Origin: Clostridiaceae bacterium
GTDB taxonomy: Bacteria > Bacillota > Clostridia > Lachnospirales > Lachnospiraceae
Assembly: GCA_009911065.1 (NCBI GenBank)
Contig: QXWR01000014.1
Location: 1-64,000 of the forward strand
Direction: 5' to 3'
Length of the DNA: 64,000 nt
The notes below the pieces were generated by a model. The model searched no databases, was not told the DNA's origin, and was given only the letters and a program-made list of their open reading frames with translations. This document shows positions 24,503 to 33,423 of this stretch, piece by piece; the stretch's first letter is position 1, and each line of letters starts with the position of its first letter. The position numbers and the translations under genes are program-made.

Positions 24503-27500
24503 ATGATCAGTTTAAAACCAATTCGGGAAAATGCAGGCCCGCCAGCATATACGAGGGGGAATCAGGTATATAAGCGGGGACTGGTTCATGAGTTTACATC
24601 TGCAAATCAGGGAAGTCTGATTGAGGTCGAGGCCCAGGTGGAAGGAAGCCATGACAACTCGTATCATGTAAAATTGGTTTATGACCGGGTTGCAGACGAT
24701 TTTCTGGAATACAGTTGTGAGTGCGAAGCTTTTTATACCTATAACGGAATGTGCAAGCACTGTGTTGGGACGGCTCTGGAGCTTTTGGAGCAGGAACAGG
24801 GGCAGGCAGGGAAAGAAAGCTCGACGGAATTTATGGGCTGGAAGATCCGGGAGAATCTTCAGGAGACCGACCGTCAGGTGGCTGATTTTATCCGTTCCCG
24901 TTCCACAAAAGAAAAATCCCGGTTTTTCCAGGCAGAGGTCACAGGGCGAATGGAGCTGATTCCTACCTTACATTACTGGGACCGGCAGGGATGGCAAGTA
25001 GAGTTTCGAATTGGGGCGGATCATTTTTATGTGGTAAAAAATATTTCCGCTATGGTGGACGCTGTGCGGGATCAGGCCCATGTGGAGTATGGAAAAAAGC
25101 TGAAATTTTATCATCAGCCGGAGGTTTTTTCTCCGGAAAGCCGGAGGGTGCTTCAGTTTTTGGAGGAGTGTGTCCGGCAGGAGCGGCAGGCTTTGAACCG
25201 ATATTATGGTCAGATGGGAAATTCCTTTTCCTTTTACCGGGTGAGGGACAGCCTGACGTCGCGGATGATGCAGCTGGACGGGGAGCGGATGGTGCGTTTT
25301 GCCCAGTTGTTTGCAGGAAAAGAGTGCGCGCTGGAAGATTACAGGGGAAATGAGAAGATTCGCTTTGTAGAACAGGACCCTCAGCTTTCTTTCTCTGTGG
25401 AGGAAACCAAAGAAGGTGGATGTCAGCTTCATGTGCCGAAAGCAGCGGCATATTTTGGTGTGGACAGGCTTTGCCTACAGAAAGAGAAGGTGATCTTTCT
25501 GTGCAGCAGAGAATTTTCGGAAGATATGTGGGAGGCCGCAAGGCTTCTGAACGGAAAAAAACAGACGTTCTGGATTAATCCTTCGGACTTAAATGGATTT
25601 TGCGCCTCTGCCCTTCCGGCGCTAGAGCGCAGGTCAAAGGTGGAAAAGCCGGATTTTTTAAGTCAATTTGAACCTAAGCCCTGTATTTTGAAGTTTTATC
25701 TGGATGAACAGGAAGGGGAAATTACAGCAGCGGTTTATGCAGAGTACGGGGAAGAGAAGTACAATCTGATTCAGCCGGCTACAGTGGAAGAAGCCAGCCG
25801 GGATGTGGAGCGGGAGAATATGGCCGCCGGTATAATCCGGCGGTATTTTTCCCTTGTGGACGTAAAGCGTGGCATGTATGTACTGCCAGAGACTGAGGAA
25901 GATTTGGTATATGGTCTGGTCAGTGACGGAATCGGGATTTTACAGCAGATGGGGGAGGTTTATATTACAGACCGGTTAAAGGCCATAAAAGTTTACCGGT
26001 CTCCCAAGATGTCTGTGGGAGTTTCTCTAAGTGGAGGAATGCTGGATATTACGTTGAGTATGGAGCAGTTTTCTGCGGGAGAGCTTGCCCAGATTTTGTC
26101 TGGATACAAGAGAAAAAAGCGATTTTACCGACTGAAAGACGGCAGTTTTCTGACCATGGAGGACAATGCTCTGGCAGTTATGACAGAGATGGCAGAAGGG
26201 CTGGAGCTTGACATAGGGGAGTTGGAAAAGGGTTCGGTCCATGTGCCGGAATACCGGGCTTTTTATCTGGACCAGCTTTTGCGGGAACAGAACTCGGATA
26301 TTGAGGTAAGGAAAAATCGGGATTACCGCGCTCTTTTGCGGGATTTTAAGAATGTGGAAGACTGTGATTTTGAGGTGCCGAAGAATTTGCACGCAGAGCT
26401 TCGACCCTACCAGAAATTCGGATATAAATGGATGTGTACTCTGGATCACCTGGGCTTTGGGGGGATTCTGGCAGATGATATGGGGCTGGGAAAAACCGTT
26501 CAGGCTATTGGGTTTTTGCTTGCCGGGAAGGAGTATAACGCCAAAGATGACGGGACTCCTGCAATCACACAGGAAGGGGCTGATTTCCGGGAGGAATCGG
26601 ACGGAGCAAAAGAGAAGGAAGCGGAAAAGGAGAATCGTTATGGACTGATTGTGTGTCCGGCTTCTCTGGTGTACAACTGGGAAAGTGAAATTCACCGTTT
26701 CGCGCCTGATCTGACTGTGGTTCCGGTAGTGGGAACTGCGCCTGTAAGAAAGCAGCTGATTCAGTCCGGGAAGAATGTGGATATTCTTTTAACTTCCTAT
26801 GATCTTTTAAAACGGGATGGGGAGTGGTATGAGAAACTTTCTTTTCACTATATGATTATTGACGAGGCACAGAATATTAAGAATCATCTGACTTTGGCAG
26901 CGAAGGCTGTGAAAGGGATATCTTCCAAACGAAGGTTTGCTTTGACTGGAACGCCCATTGAAAATTCTTTAAGCGAGCTGTGGAGTATTTTTGATTATTT
27001 AATGCCGGGAATTTTAAATTCCTACAAACGGTTTAAAGAAAATTATGAGCAGCCAATCGTGTCTTCCTTGGATGAGCAGATAACGGTGCGTCTGCAAAGG
27101 ATGATTCGGCCGTTTGTTCTGCGCAGATTAAAGAGCCAGGTGCTAAAAGAGCTTCCAGACAAGCTGGAGGAAGTGGTTTATTCCCGAATGGAGGAAGAAC
27201 AGAGAAAGCTTTATGAGGCAAATATACAGGAGCTTGTTCATTCTTTAAAGAAACAGAGCGCAGAGGAATTTCAGACCGGGAAGATTCAGATTCTTGCGGC
27301 CCTTACCCGTCTTAGACAGCTGTGCTGCGATCCAGGACTGGTGTATGAGGGATACCATGGTGGGTCAGCTAAGGTGGATACTTGTATGGAATTAATCCGC
27401 AATGCCGCGGCTGCCGGAAATCAGGTTCTGGTATTTTCCCAGTTTACCCAGGCTTTGGATATACTGAAAGAACTGCTGGATCAGGAAAAGATTGGCTGTT

Positions 27501-27877
27501 ATCTTTTTACTGGTTCTGTGCCAAAGGAAAAGCGGGCGGAGATGGTTCGCTCTTTTAATGAAGACAAGACGCCGGTATTTCTGATTTCCTTGAAAGCAGG
27601 CGGCACAGGACTGAATTTAACGTCCGCTTCCATTGTGATTCATTTTGACCCCTGGTGGAATATGGCGGCGCAAAATCAGGCCACAGACCGGGCGCACCGG
27701 ATTGGACAAAAACAGGTGGTAACGGTTTACAAGCTGATTATGAAAGATACGCTAGAAGAAAAGATTTTAAGGCTGCAGGAGCGAAAAGCCCATCTTTCCG
27801 ATGAGATTATTTCGGATGGGAGTATTCGGGATGTGCTGGCCACAAAAGAAGAATTTATGGAGATTCTGGGAGTATAA
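24503..27877 (+). CDS. Snf2-family DEAD/DEAH helicase with SWIM zinc finger
   Basis: A 1124-aa protein. Near the N-terminus is a SWIM finger (CECEAFYTYNGMCKHC), then a Snf2-helicase-associated region (about 150-600), then the ATPase: Walker A DDMGLGKTVQ, DEAQ box IIDEAQN, LTGTPIENSLSELWS, and the second RecA lobe with SLKAGGTGLNLT and QATDRAHRIGQ. Such proteins are DNA translocases involved in repair, recombination or transcription recycling. An acidic/lysine-rich insert sits between motifs I and Ia. AGGAGG precedes the ATG. The function in this organism is unproven. Confidence 0.93.
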   Translation: MISLKPIRENAGPPAYTRGNQVYKRGLVHEFTSANQGSLIEVEAQVEGSHDNSYHVKLVYDRVADDFLEYSCECEAFYTYNGMCKHCVGTALELLEQEQGQAGKESSTEFMGWKIRENLQETDRQVADFIRSRSTKEKSRFFQAEVTGRMELIPTLHYWDRQGWQVEFRIGADHFYVVKNISAMVDAVRDQAHVEYGKKLKFYHQPEVFSPESRRVLQFLEECVRQERQALNRYYGQMGNSFSFYRVRDSLTSRMMQLDGERMVRFAQLFAGKECALEDYRGNEKIRFVEQDPQLSFSVEETKEGGCQLHVPKAAAYFGVDRLCLQKEKVIFLCSREFSEDMWEAARLLNGKKQTFWINPSDLNGFCASALPALERRSKVEKPDFLSQFEPKPCILKFYLDEQEGEITAAVYAEYGEEKYNLIQPATVEEASRDVERENMAAGIIRRYFSLVDVKRGMYVLPETEEDLVYGLVSDGIGILQQMGEVYITDRLKAIKVYRSPKMSVGVSLSGGMLDITLSMEQFSAGELAQILSGYKRKKRFYRLKDGSFLTMEDNALAVMTEMAEGLELDIGELEKGSVHVPEYRAFYLDQLLREQNSDIEVRKNRDYRALLRDFKNVEDCDFEVPKNLHAELRPYQKFGYKWMCTLDHLGFGGILADDMGLGKTVQAIGFLLAGKEYNAKDDGTPAITQEGADFREESDGAKEKEAEKENRYGLIVCPASLVYNWESEIHRFAPDLTVVPVVGTAPVRKQLIQSGKNVDILLTSYDLLKRDGEWYEKLSFHYMIIDEAQNIKNHLTLAAKAVKGISSKRRFALTGTPIENSLSELWSIFDYLMPGILNSYKRFKENYEQPIVSSLDEQITVRLQRMIRPFVLRRLKSQVLKELPDKLEEVVYSRMEEEQRKLYEANIQELVHSLKKQSAEEFQTGKIQILAALTRLRQLCCDPGLVYEGYHGGSAKVDTCMELIRNAAAAGNQVLVFSQFTQALDILKELLDQEKIGCYLFTGSVPKEKRAEMVRSFNEDKTPVFLISLKAGGTGLNLTSASIVIHFDPWWNMAAQNQATDRAHRIGQKQVVTVYKLIMKDTLEEKILRLQERKAHLSDEIISDGSIRDVLATKEEFMEILGV

Positions 27878-27901
27878 CCCCGGAGTCTCCATAAGTTTTT
27901 T
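27857..27901 (+). terminator. Terminator overlapping the 3' end of the Snf2 gene
   Basis: ATGGAGA (27857-27863) pairs with TCTCCAT (27886-27892), with an inner CTGGG/CCCcGG stem and TTTTTT after it. The stem includes the stop codon and separates the gene from convergent aroF. Confidence 0.7.
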
Positions 27902-27926
27902 CTGTTGCTATACAGACAAAATTTGC

Positions 27927-28955
27927 TTAAAGAACTTCTGCAATATCATACAAAAGCTGCTTGGAGGCTTCCCAGCCAAGACATGGGTCTGTGATGGATT
28001 TGCCGTAGCAGTGTTCTCCGATTTTCTGGCTTCCCGGCTCAATGTAGCTTTCGATCATCACACCTTTTACAAAGTTATGAATGTCATTAGAGTGTCTGCG
28101 GCTGTGTAGTACTTCTTTTACAATCCTAACCTGCTCTGCATACTGTTTGTTGGAGTTGGAGTGGTTGGCATCTACAATACAGGCAGGATTTTTCAGATTT
28201 CGTCCCATGTACAGCTGATGGAGCAAAATCAGGTCTTCGTAGTGATAATTGGGAAGGCATTGTCCATGTTTGTTGACCGCGCCCCGAAGAATGGTGTGGG
28301 TCCATGGATTGCCGTCTGTGGATACTTCCCAGTCCCGCATTATAAATTCATGGCTGCTTTGGGATGCTTTTACGGAGTTTAACATAACCGAAAGATCGCC
28401 GCTGGTGGGGTTTTTCATGCCTACCGGCACATGGCAGCCGCTGGAAACCAAACGATGCTGCTGATTCTCCACAGACCGGGCGCCCACAGCGATATAGGAC
28501 ATAATGTCATCCAGATAGCTTACATTGTCTGGATAAAGCATCTCGTCTGCTGTGGATAAACCGGTTTCCTCAAGAACGCGCATATGGACATGACGGATGG
28601 CGTGAAGGCCATCTGCCATGCTGGGACGCTTTTCCGGGTCTGGCTGGTGAAGCATTCCCTTGTACCCTTCTCCGGTGGTCCTGGGTTTGTTGGTGTAGAC
28701 CCGTGGAATGATCAGAAGCTTGTCCTTTGTGTCCTCCTGAATCTTTACAAGGCGGCAGGCGTAGTCCAGAACAGAATCTTCATTGTCAGCAGAGCAGGGA
28801 CCGATGATAACCATAAATTTCTGGCTTTCCCCGGTTATGATTTTTTTTGCTTCCTCGTCCCGCATGGCTTTTGCCAGAGCATATTGGGAGGGAAGGGGGA
28901 ATTGTTCTTTGATTTCTGCCGGTGTAGGCAGCTTGTTGATAAATTCGAAACCCAT
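27927..28955 (-). CDS. aroF: 3-deoxy-7-phosphoheptulonate synthase (class I DAHP synthase)
   Basis: A 342-aa class I DAHP synthase: IIGPCSADN, NKPRTTGEGYKGML, GARSVENQQHRLVSSG and IVDANHSNSNKQ are conserved. It condenses phosphoenolpyruvate with erythrose 4-phosphate at the entry to aromatic amino-acid synthesis. Assignment among the AroF/G/H paralogues, and so its feedback inhibitor, cannot be made from sequence; the symbol is a family label. The start follows GAGAGGAG. Confidence 0.93.
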   Translation of the reverse strand: MGFEFINKLPTPAEIKEQFPLPSQYALAKAMRDEEAKKIITGESQKFMVIIGPCSADNEDSVLDYACRLVKIQEDTKDKLLIIPRVYTNKPRTTGEGYKGMLHQPDPEKRPSMADGLHAIRHVHMRVLEETGLSTADEMLYPDNVSYLDDIMSYIAVGARSVENQQHRLVSSGCHVPVGMKNPTSGDLSVMLNSVKASQSSHEFIMRDWEVSTDGNPWTHTILRGAVNKHGQCLPNYHYEDLILLHQLYMGRNLKNPACIVDANHSNSNKQYAEQVRIVKEVLHSRRHSNDIHNFVKGVMIESYIEPGSQKIGEHCYGKSITDPCLGWEASKQLLYDIAEVL

Positions 28956-28999
28956 AATGGTTCTCCTCTCTTTTCGGAGCTGTTTTGTAAACGGTTATC

Positions 29000-29028
29000 A
29001 TTATAATATGTAAAAATGTAAAAAGCAA
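29000..29028 (-). promoter_or_regulatory. Promoter of aroF
   Basis: On the minus strand, TTGCTT (29028-29023) and TATAAT (29005-29000) are spaced by 17 bp, about 45 bp upstream of the aroF start. Confidence 0.6.
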
Positions 29029-29168
29029 GAAAGAATGGGTTTTGTTTTTGGGAAATATCGGTTATAATGTTATTGTTCACAGGCAATGCCATTGGTTTTT
29101 TGGGGCATCTTTTTGCCTTGTGTGGAGACAGGAAGGTTTTATATTGACGGATAGAGGAGGTATGTGGG

Positions 29169-29993
29169 ATGACAGCAGCGTATGAACGGTTAATGAATTG
29201 TTATGAAAGTATTCGGGATAAGGTTAGCGTCCGTCCCAAGGTGGCTTTGGTTTTAGGGTCGGGCCTGGGGGATTATGCGGATGGAATTAAAGTAGTGTCC
29301 ACCTTGGATTATCACGAAATCAGTGGTTTTCCGGTGTCAACGGTCAGCGGTCATAAAGGACGGTTTGTGTTTGGATATGTGGGAGAGGTGCCTGTGGTGA
29401 TCATGCAGGGGCGTGTTCATTACTACGAGGGATATTCCATGGAAGATGTGGTGCTGCCTATTCGTCTGATGAAACAGATGGGGGCAGAGATTTTGTTTCT
29501 GACCAACGCAGCAGGGGGAGTGAATTTTAATTTCCATGCAGGAGATTTTATGATGATCACAGACCAGATTTCAGATTTTGTGCCTTCTCCTCTGATTGGA
29601 CCTAATATAGAAGAGCTGGGGGAGCGTTTTCCTGATATGAGTCATATTTATGATGAGAAGCTTTGCCAGATCTTGCGGGAAACTTCCCATGATTTGGGAA
29701 TTAATCTTCAGGAGGGAACTTACCTGCAGCTGACAGGTCCCAACTTTGAATCTCCTCATGAGGTGCGGATGTGCCGGATTTTGGGGGCGGATGCTGTGGG
29801 CATGAGTACAGCATGTGAAGCAGTTGCGGCCAATCATATGAAAATGCAGATTTGCGGTATTTCCTGCATTTCCAATTTGGGCTGTGGAATGACGGACCAG
29901 CCGTTAAGCCATGTGGAGGTGAAGGAGACTGCAGACCAGGTAGCGCCCAAGTTTAAGGCGTTGATTACAGAATCCATTATTCGGATGGCTTAA
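29169..29993 (+). CDS. punA: Purine-nucleoside phosphorylase
   Basis: A 274-aa type I (trimeric) PNP: LVLGSGLGDYAD phosphate loop, SGHKGRFV, TNAAGGVNFNFHAGDFMMITDQI, and the late Asn/Met-rich VGMSTACEAV segment. It phosphorolyses guanosine, inosine and deoxy forms to free base and (deoxy)ribose 1-phosphate. Preceded by GGAGG and followed by a strong terminator. Confidence 0.94.
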   Translation: MTAAYERLMNCYESIRDKVSVRPKVALVLGSGLGDYADGIKVVSTLDYHEISGFPVSTVSGHKGRFVFGYVGEVPVVIMQGRVHYYEGYSMEDVVLPIRLMKQMGAEILFLTNAAGGVNFNFHAGDFMMITDQISDFVPSPLIGPNIEELGERFPDMSHIYDEKLCQILRETSHDLGINLQEGTYLQLTGPNFESPHEVRMCRILGADAVGMSTACEAVAANHMKMQICGISCISNLGCGMTDQPLSHVEVKETADQVAPKFKALITESIIRMA

Positions 29994-30054
29994 TGATTCT
30001 ACTTTAGATACCATTGCATAAATTCCGGATTTATAACATCCGGATAAAAGGGAG

Positions 30055-30090
30055 GGCAGTCCTCACAGAATGCAGAGGACTGCCTTTCCT
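30055..30090 (+). terminator. Terminator after punA
   Basis: GGCAGTCCTC (30055-30064) pairs perfectly with GAGGACTGCC (30075-30084), followed by TTTCCTT. A smaller TCCGGAT/ATCCGGA hairpin precedes it. Confidence 0.8.
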
Positions 30091-30162
30091 TGGCATGTGG
30101 GTTCAGACCCCAGGTGTGAAGAAACAAAAAAATACAAAAATAAGAAGCGGAGGTAGATACCA

Positions 30163-31521
30163 ATGAATCAAAGAGAAACGTTCCGGTCCAGACTGGGCTT
30201 TTTGCTGCTGTCAGCCGGATGTGCCATTGGCATTGGAAATGTATGGAGGTTTCCCTATGTGGTGGGGCAGAACGGAGGCGGCGCGTTTGTGCTGTTTTAT
30301 TTGCTGTTTTTAGCGATTATGGGGGTGCCGGTGCTTTCCATGGAGTTTGCAGTGGGCCGTGCCAGCCGGAAAAGTCCGGTAAAAGCATACCAAGCCTTGG
30401 AAAAACCAGGAGCAAAGTGGCATTTACATGGCTATGTGGCTATGGCAGGCAACTATATGCTTATGATGTTTTATACAACCGTGGCAGGCTGGATGCTGTA
30501 CTATTTTTACGGCTTTTTTGTCGGACAGTTTCAGGGAAAGGATGCAGAACAGGTTGGCGCGCTCTTTGGGGACATGCTGGCTTCACCGGGAATCAATGTA
30601 TTCTGGATGGCAGTCGTGGTGGCTCTTGGAATCTTTATCTGCTCCATGGGACTTCAAAAGGGAGTGGAGAGAATTACCAAGTGGATGATGACCGGACTTT
30701 TGTCTTTGATGATTGTGATGGCAGTTCGGGGACTGACTTTGGAAGGCGGACTGAAGGGGCTGAAATTTTATCTGTACCCGGATTTTCAGAAAATGTCTGA
30801 GGCTGGCATTCGAAATGTGATTGCAGCTGCCATGAACCAGTCCTTCTTTACTTTAAGCCTTGGTATTGGCGCGATGGCCATCTTTGGAAGTTATCTGGAA
30901 AAGAACAACACTTTATTGGGAGAAGCAGTCAATGTGGCTGTGCTGGATACCTTGGTGGCCATTACTGCTGGACTGATTATCTTTCCTGCCTGTTTTGCTT
31001 TTGGCGTGAATCCGGACAGCGGGCCGAGCCTGATTTTTATTACCTTGCCAAATGTGTTTGTCTCCATGGCAGGAGGGCGAGTTTGGGGAAGCCTGTTTTT
31101 CCTGTTTATGTCTTTTGCGGCTCTTTCCACAGTGATTGCTGTGTTTGAGAATATTATGGCGTGCTGTATGGAACTTTTTGGTCTGGAGAGAAAAAAAGCG
31201 GCGATTTTAAATCTTATTTTGATTTTTGTGCTGTCTTTGCCCTGTGCTTTGGGATATAATATATTAAGCAGCATTGAACCTATGGGAGCTGGTACATCCA
31301 TACTGGATTTGGAGGATTTTATTGTCAGCAACCTGCTGCTGCCTTTGGGATCGTTGATTTATCTTCTGTTTTGTACCTGGGAATTTGGATGGGGCATGGA
31401 ACGCTACCGGAAGGAGGCGAATGAGGGAGCTGGTCCCAAAGTGCCTGCCTGGGTTCAGAACTATCTGAAATTTGTGCTGCCTCTTATGATAGTGGTGGTA
31501 TTTTTGCAGGGAATTTTGTAA
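30163..31521 (+). CDS. Sodium-dependent transporter (NSS/SNF family)
   Basis: A 452-aa protein of about 11-12 membrane helices with the NSS signature GIGNVWRFPYVVGQNGGGAFV near residue 25, where the Na+ and substrate sites lie. Bacterial members carry amino acids such as tryptophan, tyrosine or leucine with Na+. The last residues after helix 11 are short, a common feature of 11-helix bacterial members. Substrate not assignable. Confidence 0.9.
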   Translation: MNQRETFRSRLGFLLLSAGCAIGIGNVWRFPYVVGQNGGGAFVLFYLLFLAIMGVPVLSMEFAVGRASRKSPVKAYQALEKPGAKWHLHGYVAMAGNYMLMMFYTTVAGWMLYYFYGFFVGQFQGKDAEQVGALFGDMLASPGINVFWMAVVVALGIFICSMGLQKGVERITKWMMTGLLSLMIVMAVRGLTLEGGLKGLKFYLYPDFQKMSEAGIRNVIAAAMNQSFFTLSLGIGAMAIFGSYLEKNNTLLGEAVNVAVLDTLVAITAGLIIFPACFAFGVNPDSGPSLIFITLPNVFVSMAGGRVWGSLFFLFMSFAALSTVIAVFENIMACCMELFGLERKKAAILNLILIFVLSLPCALGYNILSSIEPMGAGTSILDLEDFIVSNLLLPLGSLIYLLFCTWEFGWGMERYRKEANEGAGPKVPAWVQNYLKFVLPLMIVVVFLQGIL

Positions 31522-31618
31522 AGAATGAGTTTTGCTTGTTTCTTTAGCGATTTGTCCGGAAAAGCTTCTGGACGGATTGGGAGAGAGACAGGAAAGGTGA
31601 GTAAAAGCCGGAAAGATT

Positions 31619-32797
31619 ATGACTGATTTTTTGGTAAGAAAATTTGTAAAGAATTATGAACAGACCGATCAGGCAGAGGTGCGGGCCGCCTATGGGCTGA
31701 TGGCCGGCGTGGTGGGGATTTGCTGCAATTTACTTTTGTTTGGCTCAAAGATTTTTGCCGGCATGATTACAGGCAGCATTTCCGTCATGGCCGATGGGTT
31801 TAACAATCTGTCGGACGCGGTGTCCTCCATTGTGGGATTTGTAGGGGTGAAGATGGCTCAGAAGCCGGCAGATGCCCATCATCCCTTTGGCCATGGACGC
31901 ATTGAATATATTTCGGCGTTTATTGTGGCATTTCTTGTGATTCAAGTGGGTTTTTCCCTTTTAAAGACCTCTGTGGGCAAGCTGATGCACCCTCAGGAGA
32001 TGGTGTTTGACGGATTTTCTGTGGGGATTTTGTTTTTTTCTGTGGCAGTGAAGCTGTGGATGGCATTGTTTAACCGGAAACTGGGAAAGAAAGTAAATTC
32101 CAAGGTTATGGCTGCCACTGCTGCGGATTCCTTGGGAGATGTGGCGGCCACATCAGCAACCATTGTGTCGGTTATGGTGTTTGGAATCTGGAAGGTCAAC
32201 ATTGACGGTCTGGTGGGGCTGGCGGTTTCGGTTCTGGTTATGGTGGCAGGGATTAACATTGCAAAGGATACCTTAAAGCCTTTGATCGGAGAGCCGATTG
32301 ACCCGGAAGTGTATAAGAAGATTGTGGATTTTGTCAATGGGTATGAGGGAATTTTGGGAAATCACGACCTGATTGTTCACAATTATGGTCCGGGGCGTAG
32401 TATGGCTTCCATCCATGCTGAGGTTCCAAGTGAAGTGGATATTGAAATATCCCATGAGATTGTGGACCGGATTGAGCGGGATGCAGCCAGGAAACTGGGA
32501 ATTTTTCTGGTGATTCACATGGACCCGGTGTCTATCACCGACACGCGGGCAAGAGAGCTAAGGCAGCTGACAGAAGAAATTTTAAAAAGTTTGGATCAGC
32601 GTCTGACCCTGCATGATTTTCGGGTTGTATGGGGAAGCCGGCGGATGAATGTGATTTTCGATTTGGTAGTGCCAAGAGAGTATACACAGCAGATGAAAGA
32701 TGCATGTAAACAGGAGATTGGCAGGAAACTGAAGGAAAAGGATGAGCGGTATCAGGCTGTTATTACAATGGAATGTACCTATTATTCGGAAGAATAA
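31619..32797 (+). CDS. Cation diffusion facilitator (CDF) metal transporter
   Basis: A 392-aa protein with six membrane helices, DGFNNLSDAVSS (first metal-binding Asp pair), HHPFGHGRIEYIS, and AADSLGDVAAT in helix 5, followed by a cytoplasmic domain (about 220-300) and an additional C-terminal extension (about 300-392). CDFs export Zn2+, Fe2+, Mn2+ or similar cations with H+ exchange. The C-terminal extension is common in Firmicute homologues. Metal not assignable. Confidence 0.9.
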   Translation: MTDFLVRKFVKNYEQTDQAEVRAAYGLMAGVVGICCNLLLFGSKIFAGMITGSISVMADGFNNLSDAVSSIVGFVGVKMAQKPADAHHPFGHGRIEYISAFIVAFLVIQVGFSLLKTSVGKLMHPQEMVFDGFSVGILFFSVAVKLWMALFNRKLGKKVNSKVMAATAADSLGDVAATSATIVSVMVFGIWKVNIDGLVGLAVSVLVMVAGINIAKDTLKPLIGEPIDPEVYKKIVDFVNGYEGILGNHDLIVHNYGPGRSMASIHAEVPSEVDIEISHEIVDRIERDAARKLGIFLVIHMDPVSITDTRARELRQLTEEILKSLDQRLTLHDFRVVWGSRRMNVIFDLVVPREYTQQMKDACKQEIGRKLKEKDERYQAVITMECTYYSEE

Positions 32798-32889
32798 CCT
32801 GGAACGGAAAATTTTGGAAGTAAAAACTTTACCAGATGGTGCAATAAGAATAGGGTCTGTTGCATTAAACTATCAGAAAGGGAATTCGA

Positions 32890-33417
32890 TTGGGCGACGA
32901 GGAACTTTTAAAACGGGTGGGTATGGGTGACGCAGATGCGTTTCGTCAGCTGTATCATAACACGGACCGGACAGTTTACAGTTTTATATTGTCTATTATT
33001 AAGAATCCCCAGGATGCGGAAGAAGTAATGCAGGAAACGTACTTGAAGATCTGGACATCAGCAGCTTCTTATCAATCTCAGGGCAAGCCTTTGGCGTGGA
33101 TTTTTACCATTGCCCGGAATTTGTGTTACATGAAGTTTCGGGAGCAGAAGCGTCAGGCAGATCTTGGGCTGGATGAGCTGGATGGGGAAGAGACAGGACA
33201 GGTATGTCTTCCGCTGGAAAATCTTGCAGATGCCATGGTGCTCCAATCGGCCCTGGAGATTTTAAAGGAGGAGGAGCGGCAGATTGTACTGCTTCATGCC
33301 TCGGCGGGCCTGAAACATCGGGAGATTGCGTCCAGTCTGCATATGCCTCTTGCCACGGTGCTTTCCAAATACAACCGTGCAGTCAAGAAGCTGAAACAAT
33401 ATTTAAGAGAGGAGTGA
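32890..33417 (+). CDS. ECF-type RNA polymerase sigma factor
   Basis: A 175-aa sigma-70 factor with region 2 (AEEVMQETYLKIW) and region 4 (LPLATVLSKYNRAVKKLKQYL). The TTG start at 32890 follows AAAGGGA and gives a complete region 2.1; the next ATG (32923) would remove it. Seven bases before a membrane protein with an RsgI-like domain, so a sigma/anti-sigma pair is likely. Signal and target promoters unknown. Confidence 0.88.
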   Translation: MGDEELLKRVGMGDADAFRQLYHNTDRTVYSFILSIIKNPQDAEEVMQETYLKIWTSAASYQSQGKPLAWIFTIARNLCYMKFREQKRQADLGLDELDGEETGQVCLPLENLADAMVLQSALEILKEEERQIVLLHASAGLKHREIASSLHMPLATVLSKYNRAVKKLKQYLREE

Positions 33418-33423
33418 GAGGGC